Shown here: piece after piece, positions 11,429 to 21,886 of the stretch
How the letters are laid out: every line of letters begins with the position of its first letter
How positions within the stretch are numbered: position 1 is the first letter of the stretch
Source of the DNA: Lithodes maja
Taxonomy: Eukaryota > Arthropoda > Malacostraca > Decapoda > Lithodidae
Assembly: GCA_037953745.1 (NCBI GenBank)
Contig: JBAKBP010013035.1
Coordinates: 1-64,000, forward strand
Reading direction: 5' to 3'
Length of the DNA stretch: 64,000 nucleotides
The notes under the pieces: generated by a model
Told to the model about the DNA's origin: nothing
The model's database searches: none
The model's input: only the letters and a program-made list of their open reading frames with translations
Made by a program: the position numbers and the translations under genes

Positions 11429-13733
11429 TTAAGAATGCTTGGGGATCTCCTGTGTCTCATTCTGGGGATCTATGGCAGACACAGGCGTACCAACAATGAC
11501 AGGTGTTGGGGATTTTTGACCCGTCAACATTTCTAGAAATGTGTTGCCAAACTGCCCCAGGTCGAAAGACGGTTGGCTGGGTGTGGAGGCAGTAGGTGGG
11601 ACGAATTTGCGAGGGGGTGTCATTAAAGGTTGTTGCGCCAAGAACGACCTCAAGGCTGCAACCTGGTATGCAGGTAGCACGAGGCCCCCAAGACCAGGCT
11701 GAGGCTGGGTCGACAGGGTGGGAGGAGGCAGGGTGGTTGCTGGAGTGCCCTGGTACATCACTGTCGGATGCTGCTGTACCACGGGTTGGGGTAGGGGCGC
11801 CGGCAAGCCAAAGCTCCTGTGGGCGTGGAGCAAGAGGTCCGGACCAGGCCGGGGCACTCCCTCCGCATGGGCAACCTTGAACCTGTCGATGGCTGCCAAC
11901 AGTTCCAACTTGAGTGTGGTGTTGTAAGCTGGAGGCAGCCCCACACAGTCTTTCACCATGCCCTCCAGGGAGTAGCGCCAATATTTATGGTCCTGGTCCT
12001 CGACCACATCGAACGCCTGACCCAGGTTCTGTCGCAGCTTCTCAGAATTCACGAGGACCTTGAACAAGAAACAATAAAAGATTAAACACACGAAACACAA
12101 TATTTTAATATTTGACAACAAATTTATTTTAACCAATGAAATGTTGTGGTATTTTGGGAACAAAATATGTTCAAAGTTATTGTCGATAGTATGGTGTGAA
12201 ATCATGACATCTTTAGTATTATTATTAATTTATGTTATTGTAATAACTTTGGAAACATAAACACTTTATCTAATAATAGCTTGGAATTGCAATGGGGTGC
12301 CACCAATGAACAATGTAACTACAAAGTGAGAGGGGTTGGGTGTGAAGGGGGACCAGCCGGGTTGGGCCAATCAGCACTCTGCAGACCCCCATAATCCTGC
12401 GTTAATCCCTAGCCGTTTTGGTAAGATTAACCTCAGGGTATTAGAGTGTGGACCCTATATTTGGGCTTTTTAATTAAATTGGGGTTGTGTAGGACAGGGA
12501 TCTGCCTTACTTAGGCAAATCGGCTTTCTGCAGACTCCCATTTTCTTATGTTCTTATGTTCTTATGTAATATTTTCTCTACTCACTTGCTCCAGGGTCCC
12601 GTGTGTTGATGTTGAAGGGACAGCACCAGGAGGCTTTCCCTTCTTCACCTTCCGTGAAGGCTGGGCGATGGCTGGGGGTGTGTCCTCCTCTTCCTGACTG
12701 CCACCAGAGGGGTCATCCACCTCGTAGACTGGGACAGAAGGTGTTTGGGTGCGGTGAGGGACAGGAACACCAGCAGGCGCCGGTGCTGCAGCCTGGGCAG
12801 CAGTCTGTTGTGACATGTATGTAGAATTAGTAACATGTATTTGTTTATGTAAATAACTTTTAAAATACAATTTAACATAACCATTCATCCTTGTAACCTT
12901 TAAAATAACATGAATAAACTGATTTGAGTTATTATGCGTTTCATTAACAAATATTTGAAGTTTAACACGATAAATTGAACACAATAATAGCATCATTATA
13001 AGCAAACTTATTATGAAAATCACCTAAAAAAACACTGTCACTGTGGAAGGGTTTGAAAACATAAGAAATATCAACGTACCTGAGGCATACCAAGTGACCG
13101 GGGCTTCTTCTGACGGACGATGTGTGGCTTCATGAAGTGGAATATGCTGAGGATCCACCTCTCCCTCTCAGTCAGTCGTTTGGCCCCATCACCACTCTTC
13201 AACTTGCTGAGCCGGCCGAACCTGGAGCGAAGAGATCCCCACCAGGTCTTCAAATCGAAGGCGGTCATTGGTGGGTCCATGGTCGCAGCCTTCTCCGCCC
13301 ATACAGAATCTATATGTTCCTTATTCTTGTGCCGGGGGTCCCCCTTGTCAATAATGAAAGGCGCATCCAGCTCAATCCAATCAGCCAGCATCCTCTCCGT
13401 CTCCTCCGTCAGTATCACATTCGTCTTCTTCCTGCGGCGTTTCTTTGGTGGAGTCTGGCTGTTGGGAAGTGCAGGTTCTACTTCTTCATCCTCTTCTTCC
13501 TCGTCACTCTCATCATCCACTTCAACCTCTCCACTATCGGGGCCGAGGTCGAGAACAATTTCACCTTCAGGCGTCGAGGGGCCAGGCTGAGAGGGGTCAG
13601 AGTTGGAGGGGCCAGGCTGAGAGGGGTCATAGTTGGAGGGGCCGGGCTGAGAGGGGTCACCAGGTGATGTGTCTCCAGACGTCGAGGTGGCAGGGGAAGC
13701 CTTCCTGACCTTCTTCACTCCTTTCTTTTGCAT
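11429..13733 (-). CDS. PIF/Harbinger accessory protein, MADF/Myb-like, three inferred exons
   Basis: Read on the minus strand. Exon 1 is about 13733-13080 from an ATG (MQKKGVKK), exon 2 about 12807-12588, and exon 3 about 12056-11429 ending in TAA. Introns are inferred from AG/GT sites: donors CAG|GTACG near 13080 and CAA|GTGAG near 12588, acceptors CAACAG near 12808 and TTCAAG near 12057. Exon 1 has a Ser/Pro/Gly-rich repeat (SQPGPSN), an acidic run (ESDEEEEDEE), a basic nuclear-localisation-like PPKKRRRKK, and then a MADF/Myb-like domain (MLADWIELDAPFIIDKGDP through WWGSLRSRFGRLSKL). Exons 2 and 3 are Pro/Gln-rich. It likely binds the element ends and partners the transposase. Splice sites need transcript evidence. 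Confidence 0.75.
12327..12568 (-). repeat. Dispersed repeat (SINE-like), inverse orientation, in intron 2
   Basis: Reverse complement of the repeat at 8455-8686, with the same two TCTGCAGA...GGCCCA blocks and a terminal (TTCTTATG)n tract, three units at 12542-12566. It falls wholly within the inferred second intron of the Harbinger accessory gene, so it need not disturb the protein. Confidence 0.75.
13576..13660. repeat. 30-bp tandem repeat inside the MADF-like gene
   Basis: Nearly three copies of a 30-bp unit (GAGGGGCCAGGCTGAGAGGG...). On the minus strand this encodes repeated DPSQPGPSN(Y/S) in the N-terminal linker of the accessory protein. The unit length is a multiple of three, so changes in copy number keep the frame. 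Confidence 0.85.
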
Positions 13734-13736
13734 GGT

Positions 13737-13850
13737 ACAGGGCAGGGCAGGGTGCAGAGGGTGACAAGCAGGGCAGGGCAGGGTGCAAAGGGTGGCAAGC
13801 AGGGCAGGGGGGCAGGGTGAAGAGGGTGGCAAGCTGGTGGCAGGGTTGTA
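13737..13850. repeat. GGGCA-rich tandem tract upstream of the MADF-like gene
   Basis: Imperfect tandem copies of GGGCAGGGTGCAGAGGGTGGCAAGCA immediately upstream of the inferred start codon at 13733. It probably lies in the 5' UTR or promoter of that gene. Confidence 0.7.
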
Positions 13851-14034
13851 GTTTGCTGCTCCGGTGTGGTGAGAAGTATGACGGGAGTGTCCCCCGCTGC
13901 TGCTTATATACCCCCCCATACACCGTTGCCGCGTCTTCCCGCTAACACGTAGTGTGGCGGTGTTGCCAGATGCGGCCGGACTTCCTTTCACTTTCACGTT
14001 TTACGTGAACATTGTACGATTGGCGGAAGAAACT

Positions 14035-14110
14035 TACGTTTTACCTGTCTAGCTGCTACGTTTTACGTGGCTGCACCCGTAATACGTAGCAGCTAGACAG
14101 GTAAAACGTA
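14035..14110. repeat. Perfect 27-bp inverted repeat near the right Harbinger end
   Basis: The left arm 14035-14061 and right arm 14084-14110 are exact reverse complements (core CCTGTCTAGCTGCTACG) with a 22-base loop. ACGTTTTACGT occurs nearby at 13997-14006 and 14301-14311. It is subterminal to the right TIR, a usual place for transposase or Myb-partner binding sites. Confidence 0.8.
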
Positions 14111-14378
14111 TGCATTCCCAACTTTTTACATACGTGAGCACGAGCCCCGTATCCGATTCGAAATCCAAAGGATACCGGGCGACCTTGGCCGCACCAACCA
14201 CCTACAAGACCAGCGTGGCTACACCCGCCATGCGTACCAACCCCCACGACTAGACACAATTTCATTTAAGTTTTGCGTACTAAGCCCTTACGTTTTACGT
14301 ATTCGGTTGCCAACTACCAATAAACCTTCGTACGGGAGCATACGGGAGCATATACGTGAATGTGTGAACCCAGCATTA

Positions 14379-14533
14379 CGGCTTAACAATTGAGCCCACC
14401 TCGCCTTTTTTAGTTTTCTCTTTCTCTCCCTCTCTCCTCGTTTTGTGTTTGTTTTCTATTTCTCTCCCTCTCTCTTTGCCTTGTATCCGTTCGGCCCCGT
14501 TCAACCTACTGTTTTAAGACGCTTACCCCCCAT
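14379..14533. repeat. Right arm of the long palindrome
   Basis: Inverse complement of 8940-9098. It ends with CTTACCCCCCAT directly at the first base of the family-B LTR (14534), so the Gypsy array cuts or abuts its outer edge. Confidence 0.8.
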
Positions 14534-16324
14534 TGTTACGACCGACACAACGAAATAAACACGGGCACTTAATATTGGACTAGAAGATAGGCTATATCTG
14601 CAACAACGGTACGCTAATTCCAAACCCTCGAACTATTAAGCCGGTGAACAAAACACTTAAACCCTCCAGAGTTAATCTGCTGGATAACGTGGTATCAATT
14701 AACTGGGTTTAGTGCACTTCTACAAAGGCTTTCCGGTGACGGCAAAGCCTACTCACAACAGGAGTACTTACGTTAATAAAATGCTTTCAAGTAATAACAA
14801 TGCTTAAATAAACTATAACAATATTTAATAAAGAAGTATATGCTTACGTTAACTTTAGTGTGAGTCTGAACTCAACACTAAACTCTTCAATGCTCTATGA
14901 AAACACTGGAAGTCTAGTCCTACAGCAACCAGATATGGAATCTTCTGAAAACGTCTGATGCTCAAAGATGCTCGTCGAATATAGAACAGAAATAATGCAG
15001 GGGCAGGACACCAAAGCGTGTATCTTAAATACACCAATAAGTAGGATACATATATATAAAACAAGGGAGTGCAACAACTCTGTGACAGCACTAATAACAG
15101 CCACTCAAAAACAGTACTTCCTTCGCCAAAGTAACAGCCAAACTGGGTTGTGCACCATGCATCAACCTAGGCTAAAATAATACGTGAATAATTGCTAAAG
15201 CATACACAGTTAAAGTTAATAAACACAATGCTGTCTTTCTTACTAATAAAGTCTAGCAGCGGCATAAAAGGTACAAGGAGCCTAGGCAGAGCGCCAGCAT
15301 GTTCGTAGCCTACTGTCTCCCCTGAACAGATTTCCCTTATGTTACGTTAAGTGACTAGGAGGCTCTCTTGGTAAGTCCAGATCTCAAGTATCTGGTCTTA
15401 CCCTGGCGCTCCTCAAAGGTCAACAAAATGAGGTAGCAAGCATACAAGCAAGAGTAGGCAAAAGTCCTTCGCTTGTATACTGCTACGCTCGCAAAGGAAA
15501 AAATATGCACAAGGGTTACAGGCTACCTAGCTCCGTCGAAGTCGTACAGGCTCTGACTTGCCATATACATAACTCAGACAACGACCAAAGATACCCTCCA
15601 CTGTCTAGCATTAAATAGTAGGAAAGAACAACCCAATAATTAGAAGCACCCAATAATATGACTCCATGTGACTATGACTCTAATAATCCCTAAAGCTAGT
15701 ACAAAACATATATGTTAGAACTGGTGCTGGTAATACGACTGGCCGACTATGGAAGTTGTATGTAGAACCAGAAGGGATGGATAAATGAATAAAGATAAGA
15801 AGTATTGGAAAGAAGGAGTTCAGAGAGAGAAACGGCAGTAAAGAGGGTTAGATTGGGGACAGAATGCAAGGGACGTCTAGGACCAAGCACAACATACCAA
15901 GCTCTAAGGAGAGACGCGGGAAGGAGCCCCCCACTACCTAGCTAAGACAGCGGCCTCCAATCACAGACCACTACGTCATGAAGAGCAGGCGTCATATGAC
16001 ACGCCAGGCCCGCCGGCCAATCACGAGCGGGTGGCCCTGCCCAAGCGAGGAATGCACACGTACATACACACGCACATACTACCACCTCGCTGCTTCCCTC
16101 GCTCTCTCTCCCTGCAATTCACACTACATATCTTATAACTCTATCAATGATATAAAATACTTCCAAGTGTCACAGACAAGAATAAAGACAAACTCTGATC
16201 TGTCTGTGACAACATGAATACTAAGAAAGAAAGAACATCGTTCTACGATTATTATAGCCCATTTCACTGCCCTGGCGAGCGCTAGCGAGTAAGAGTACAT
16301 TCTGGCAAGCGGGCCAGCGTAACA
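14534..16324 (-). repeat. Family-B LTR 1 (3' LTR of left unit)
   Basis: TGTTACGACC...GCCAGCGTAACA on the plus strand. It is close to LTRs 2 and 3 along the whole length and more distantly colinear with the A and C LTRs. On the minus strand the sequence just before it is CATCTTGGGCGGGG, a suitable polypurine tract. Confidence 0.92.
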
Positions 16325-16702
16325 CCCCGCCCAAGATGTGGGACGTTTTAACCTCAGGTAAACGCCACATCTGACCAGACAGAATCCCCACTAACCCCGC
16401 ATCACCCAGCTACTCCCCAAGTTGTGAAAACAAGGCACAATCACAAACATAAAACACTTTATTATATAAAAAAAATCTACACCACACTTCCCCAAAATAA
16501 TAGTATCACTTAACAATGTTACGCTCAACGAGCAAGCTTCAACAAGCCATCTAGCCTACTAAGACAAAAACTCAGAATGTCTTAGATTCTTGCTGTAACA
16601 TACTGCACTTATATACTATCAAAAGAAAGAGTTTTTATGTGAGTTTTTTTTTTTTTTTTTTTTTAATAGTGTTTTTGGCTGCTTTGCACTACAGGGGCAA
16701 AC
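16325..16702 (-). other. 3' non-coding end of left family-B unit
   Basis: No gene. It holds the putative polypurine tract next to the LTR and a T-run (16646-16664). It is colinear with 37613-37991 of the right unit. Confidence 0.7.
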
Positions 16703-18223
16703 CTAATTTTTCTCCACTCTCAAACAAACACTGACTGAACGGCAAGGGTTCTCCTTAAAACATACCCTCCCGTGACAAACAATCAGCCAGAACATTATCA
16801 GTGCCCTTAACATGCGACACATCCAACTTGTGTTCCGGCAGCAAAACAACACCTGACACTGATAAACTGCCCAGTCCATCACAAGACTGGCACTTCTCTT
16901 CGCTCTCTCCGGCAACGGGACCTGCCAATAACCTTTCACTATTTCCACCTTAGTGATAAACGAGGCAGCCCCGATGCGGTCTATGGGGTCGTCAACTCTG
17001 GATAAGGAATAGGCGTCTGTCAGGGATGGTGCACCAACACTCTTGCAATCAACACACACACGGATCTTGCCACTTAACTCAGGTTGCAAAGTTACTGGCA
17101 ACGACCACTCACGATATCCCTTATCCCTCAGACCCTTCTCCAACATGTAGTCCAGCTCTGCTTTTACGACAGGCTGTCGAGCAGGATTTATACGGTAGGG
17201 AGTCAACTTGAGCCTTGCACTGTCTCCAGCCTCCATGTCGGGTGCCACCCCGTACATTAGGCCTGAAGAACCAACAACCATGCGGACGTACTGCCACAGC
17301 CTAGTAAGCAACTTCTCTTGACGCTTAGGAACAAGAGGTTGCAACTTATCTCGAAGAACAATTATGCTCATTGCCCTCCTCATCCCAGCCGGGACTGCAG
17401 TTTCTAAACTATAGCCTCCCTCCTTCTGCACCTCTGTCCCTAAAACAGTCAGGTCATGAGAGGGACAATCTGTACCACCTGTGCAGTCACTCCCACAGTT
17501 CATAAGTGCTAATGCTTCCCCGCCGATACCGTACATGCGCACCCCCGCATTCCTTGCGACTACATCTGCCTGTGCAGCATCACCACCTTCAGCGCCACGG
17601 CCGGATACAGTCGGTCTATGGTAGGGCTGTTGCATTTTACTAGGGCAGCATTGGGAGGCTATGTGACGATCGGGCATATCTACTCCATAGTTAACCTCAC
17701 CAATCTGCTTAATGGCCTGATACTGACCACCACCCTTAGCAGCCATGGGTCGACCCTGACCTGACAACCATGCCAAAGCCTCGTCGCCCACCTTGAACAA
17801 CCGAAACAACGAGGCCAACGGTTTACTCACACCCAAGTGACCTGCCAGCAGAACATCGTGCCCCACATGAGTTGTGAGGCATGGGTGCTCGGCACAAACA
17901 GTGGGGTATGAACCGAACAGGTGCTGGATCGCTGCACACTGTTGCTCAGGCAGGTGCTCAAGCGCTTCCACAGCCACCTGACTCGTGTTCCCCGCCCACT
18001 GATCCGCCGAGACATGACAATCCCAACTTTCCACCACCTGTGCCTCACTGCCCCCCTCTCCTTCTCCACCTTGGCTGCTGCAGACCAACACAGGGACAGT
18101 AGGCTGCTCAGGTGGGAGCCTCATAAACTCCTTCAACAGGTTCACATGATATGCTTCCCCGTCCTCATCGAGTTCAATAGCCCCGTTCCCACAACTCTCA
18201 AGACTAAGATCTTCTAGTTGCAC
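16703..18223 (-). pseudogene. Family-B (left unit) chimeric pol remnant without integrase core or RT active site
   Basis: A 506-residue frame in the same frame as the gag/PR fragments at 18239-18985, separated by a TGA just above 18223. In order it holds the pre-integrase linker (LEDLSLESCGNGAIEL), which passes directly to the post-integrase spacer (YHVNLLKEFMR; no integrase core). An HHCC-like piece follows (HDVLLAGHLGVSKPLASL) in a place where element A has RT. Next come ~170 residues with no counterpart in A (including GIGGEALALMN), then the RT fingers (LPVTLQPELSGKIRVCVD, VEIVKGYWQVPLPERAK). The frame ends in a +1-shifted RNase H tail. There is no YLDD box, so it cannot retrotranscribe by itself. 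Confidence 0.85.
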
Positions 18224-18238
18224 CTGGGAACTACTCTG

Positions 18239-19015
18239 TCACGGAGTGCCATCACACCCTACCATGTCACTAGGGGGGACAGGTTCTGGGGCCACTCCGG
18301 AGCTCAAATTTGGTGCAAGTACCGAGTCACCAAGGAGTGTCGCTGGGTCCAAACTCTCAACCCGACCACCAGCCTCGACTTTCTCCTTCCGACCCTTCCT
18401 CCGCTGGTCTGAAACCTGGGTACTAGGCTGTGACACCTGAGCGGACTGAGAACTGGTGACAGTGCACGCCATCTGCTGGGTCTGGCACCTCTCGAGCCCC
18501 TCTTGCCCCTCCCTACTCGTGTCGGCCGCCCTCTCGGCAACGACTAAGGGTGGAACCTCGGAAATAGGCACCGCAAAGTCGTTACCGAGAAGGAGGTCGA
18601 CCCCCTCAACTGGCAATTTCTCCACAATACCCACATCCAACTCCCGTGTCACACCATCCACCTCAAGCTCCACTCTGACCAGCGGGTAAGACCGTGTAGC
18701 ATTGATGCCTTAAACTACCACAACCCGAGCCGCATTAATAGGCTTGCCAGTGAAGTTCTTAATAAGTGTCTGGGAAGCGCCCGTATCACGCAGCAACTCA
18801 AGCCTATGCTCCACACCAGCCCACCTCACAGTGCCGTGCCCCCTATGACCGCAAAAAGCATCTCGGATGGGTGACGAGCCCTCCTGCTGCTTCTGCACCG
18901 ACTGTGACTTCGCAACCGACATATTACCCCATGCAAACGCGGAAGACCTCAAAGACACACCGATGTTGCTCACTAGTGACACCACTGCTGTAGGCGGTGT
19001 GCTCGGACATGAGCG
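18239..19015 (-). pseudogene. Family-B (left unit) protease and Gag C-terminus, cut by element A
   Basis: One frame with a TAA at about 18707-18711 where the right unit has a Gln codon, consistent with a C-to-T change. The protease motif is LRDTGASQTLIKNF; downstream LGNDFAVP matches the other copies. The fragment stops where element A inserted; the gag sequence resumes at 28460 after the insert. Confidence 0.85.
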
Positions 19016-20563
19016 TGTTACGATTGGGTCTCGTATAAATCAGTGGCTCTTATACATTGGACTAGACTGGCATAAATGCAACAACGGAAACGCTAGATCC
19101 AACCCCTGATATATAATCCCGTCGAACAAAGAACACATATACCCTCCAGAGTTATATCTGTGATAGCGGGGTATCTTAACTCTCAGTATCTATGTGCTTC
19201 TACTATAGGCTGATGTTCTCTGAAACAGCCTATTACCTATAACATATGGTTGCTTAGTTATGGTACACAAGGAAAAGATAGTTAACTTAATTAAATCACA
19301 AGAGTGATCTAATGCAAACAAGAAGAAGGTTTACTTAACGTTACTCTAATCAATAATATCTGTCACTCCTTTATGAAAGAAAGTGTTGTAAAGTCCTCAA
19401 GCACCGAACAAGGAATCTTCTGAATAATGTTGGATGCTACTAAGAAGAACGTATCGGAAATGGAACCACAAAATAGCAGGAGGCAGGACAATGCACGTGT
19501 AGGCTAAATACACAAAAAGGCTGGACCTATGATATTATTGGACACAAGAAAATTATAAGCGGTGCAACAGTAATAAGGCTCGCCACGAAAAAGAGTACTC
19601 CTATTAACAAAACCGGTCTATGCTGGTTGTGTCTCTCTACAGCAACCTAGACCTCAAAATGCTTGTGTAGAAATAATGGGTATGCATAAAAGAGTATATG
19701 ATCTAATCCAGCTAATGTCTACCCGGGTTAATAAAGTCTAGCTGGGATGCGCAAAGGTACAGAATTCTGGTGGAGCAAGGCAGCTCCTAGCCTAGTGTGG
19801 ACCTTGGGTCTGTGCGGCCTGATTACGTTAATATGAAGGGGTGCTCTCTTGAGGATTCTCGATCACAAGTATCGAGTATCCTCCTGCCGACCCTCAAAAG
19901 TAAAAGCAAATAGAGTTAGAACAGTGTTGGGTGGATTAGGCAAGCAGCCCTCACGCACTACACAGTCTAAACTCCAAGGTACACAGACAAAAGATCCACC
20001 CAGGTAACCCACAGAATCTGTAGTGTCGTGCAGCTCAAAAGTAGCCTACACACAGTGAAAACACCAACAGCAAGGTACCTGATCCCTAGTCTAGCATACA
20101 TTAGTGATTGATGGAGACAGTCCGAGCAATACAATCTCCCAAAAAGACAATGACTATCTTCAACCTTAGCCTAGTACATAAGAAATGTGAGATCCAGCAT
20201 ATAATACAGTCTGGCCACCAATTCAAGGTGTGGATGCAGGGAACCAGAGGGGGATTGATATTAATAAAAGGTGAGGAAGTAGTGGAAATGATAGAGGCAG
20301 TAGAAGAGAAAGATTCTAAGACAAGAGTGTGGAACAGTTCAAGGGAGATGCTTAGAGTATGCTGTCTGGGACGGATCTGACCAGGATATTTCCAGGGACC
20401 GCATGGGTGGAGTCCCAGTTCGCAGGAATGGCACGAGGGCGCGCGACAGTCGCCCAGTAAGCAGCCGCCTAGTAGGCCGTGTTAGGCAGGAGGCAACGAA
20501 TCCCGCGAGGCCTATGTAAGGGGGCCGGCCACGCGCCACACTCACCACCAAGTCACACCACCT

Positions 20564-20601
<38 letters not shown>

Positions 20602-20828
20602 GCTCACCTTCCCATCATTCAACTATTTAACACAATACTTTCAATTGACTAAATAAAATAGAAAGGATTGTGACAGACGAAAACAAAGAACAATTCTGAA
20701 CTGTCTGCAACACAAGCTTTCTCGAGAAGGAAAGTACACAATGATAGGTAGTCTGTAGCTACATTCTCTGCCCTGGCGAGTCCTAGCAAGTAAGCCATGC
20801 GGTTCTGGGGGAAGCGGTGAGCGTCACA
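19016..20828 (-). repeat. Element A 3' LTR (left copy)
   Basis: TGTTACGATTGGG...GAGCGTCACA on the plus strand. A CT repeat lies at 20565-20600. The sequence just inside reads, on the minus strand, AATCTTGGGTGGGG, a plausible polypurine tract. The short frame at 20108-20380 occurs in both LTRs and has no recognisable domain; I do not call it a gene. Confidence 0.93.
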
Positions 20829-21307
20829 CCCCACCCAAGATTTTTAAGAGGCACCAACTATGAGCTCTAAATCTGACACGCAGAACCCATACAAAATTCG
20901 CCACTCCTAGCCACCCAGCGACAATGAAATGTAAAGCACAGTTCTCTTAAAAATAACACATTATAAAAATGAACAACCCTTCCCAACACAATAGATTAAA
21001 TTACATAGTTATGCTCATAAGAGCGAGCTTCACTAGCCCAGCCTTCTGAGAGGAGTACAACTCAGAATTTCTGCTATAACATACTTAAACAAAATTTAAC
21101 TATCAAAGAAAGAGTTTTTATAGGATTTTTATATTTTTAATATGTTTATGGCGGCTGCACTACAGGGGCAAGCCTAGTTTTTTCTTCTATACCAACACAG
21201 CAACTCCTACTTTACGACCCAATATGCTGGGCTACACACGCGAGCCAACAAGCACCAGACGTAAACATACTAATCAAACCAAAGTAGGAGGCTACCCTTG
21301 TGATGAT
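20829..21307 (-). other. 3' non-coding end of element A
   Basis: No gene seen between the RNase H stop (21308) and the 3' LTR. There is no env-like frame, so no third gene is supported. Confidence 0.7.
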
Positions 21308-21886
21308 CTACCCCGGGTCTTCCACCCTCGATAAGCAATCTGCAATCACATTCTCAGAACTGGCAATATGGCGTATGTCTAGGTTGTATTCCTGCAACAT
21401 TAATGACCACCTGGTCAGCCTCATATTCCGGTTATGGAATTGATTCAGGAACTTGAGGGGGTGATGGTCGGTGTAGATCACCACAACTGGTCCATAGGCT
21501 GGAACATACACCTCAAAGTGCCTGAGCGCTAGCACAATCGCCAGCAGTTCCTTCTCAACTACTGAATAGTTCTTCTGCGCCGAGTTGAACTTTTTTGAGA
21601 AGAAACTGACTGGGTGCTCCAGCCCATCTTCGTCTGATTGCATCAGAACGGCACCAGCCCCCACACCACTGGCATCAGTTGCCAGCTGGAATGGTCGGCT
21701 AAAGTCCGGGGCCCTGAGGATTGGGTGAGCACACAACAGGTGTTTTACTAGCAAAAAAGCCCTCTCACACTCAGGCGCCCACTTAAACTTTCTATCTTTG
21801 GCTAATAGGTCCGTCAGAGGAGCCAGCACAGTAGAATAGCCCTTTATAAAGCGGCGGTAGTAACCAATCATGCCCAAAAACCTCAT
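21308..21886 (-). CDS. Element A RT C-terminus and RNase H (after frame break)
   Basis: A 192-residue frame that continues the RT connection of the upstream gag-pol after a one-base loss near 21907. It starts at MRFLGMIGYYRRFIKGYS and APLTDLL (RT thumb/connection). RNase H follows: LATDASGVGAGAVL (first Asp), EKELLAIVLALRHFEVY (Glu), YTDHHPLKFL (Asp) and SSENVIADCLSR (last Asp). All four acidic residues expected of a Gypsy RNase H are present. RNase H removes the RNA strand of the DNA hybrid during reverse transcription in the Gag particle. The break separates it from RT, so it would need recoding to be made. Confidence 0.9.
   Translation of the reverse strand: MRFLGMIGYYRRFIKGYSTVLAPLTDLLAKDRKFKWAPECERAFLLVKHLLCAHPILRAPDFSRPFQLATDASGVGAGAVLMQSDEDGLEHPVSFFSKKFNSAQKNYSVVEKELLAIVLALRHFEVYVPAYGPVVVIYTDHHPLKFLNQFHNRNMRLTRWSLMLQEYNLDIRHIASSENVIADCLSRVEDPG

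Larger units (their letters stand above)
9102..14375 (+). mobile_element. PIF/Harbinger DNA transposon with TTA target duplication
   Basis: A 5274-bp element bounded by terminal inverted repeats (left TGCTGGGTTCACACATTCACG, right its reverse complement) and flanked by TTA at 9099-9101 and 14376-14378, the TWA-type duplication of this superfamily. It carries the two expected proteins in convergent orientation: a DDE transposase (9589-10941, plus) and a MADF/Myb-like partner (13733-11429, minus, spliced). Subterminal ACGT-rich repeats and a 27-bp perfect inverted repeat (14035-14110) may bind these proteins. Both reading frames look open, so this copy may still be coding-competent. Confidence 0.93.

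Noticed and set aside
13120..13708. Plus-strand frames of 87-181 residues opposite the MADF-like exon
   Set aside because: Antisense to a Ser/Pro/Glu-rich coding region with tandem repeats; composition explains the open frames.
14968..15180. 70-residue frame repeated at 36253-36465 and 42484-42696
   Set aside because: It recurs only because it lies in the three family-B LTRs; no domain seen and opposite in strand to gag-pol.
20108..20380. 90-residue frame present in the A LTRs (also 27793-28023)
   Set aside because: The duplication is explained by the LTRs being direct repeats; no motif, and the frame is on the opposite strand to the element genes.
20829..21307. Possible env gene downstream of element A pol
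   Set aside because: No frame with signal peptide or membrane segment between RNase H and the 3' LTR; the element has no visible envelope gene.
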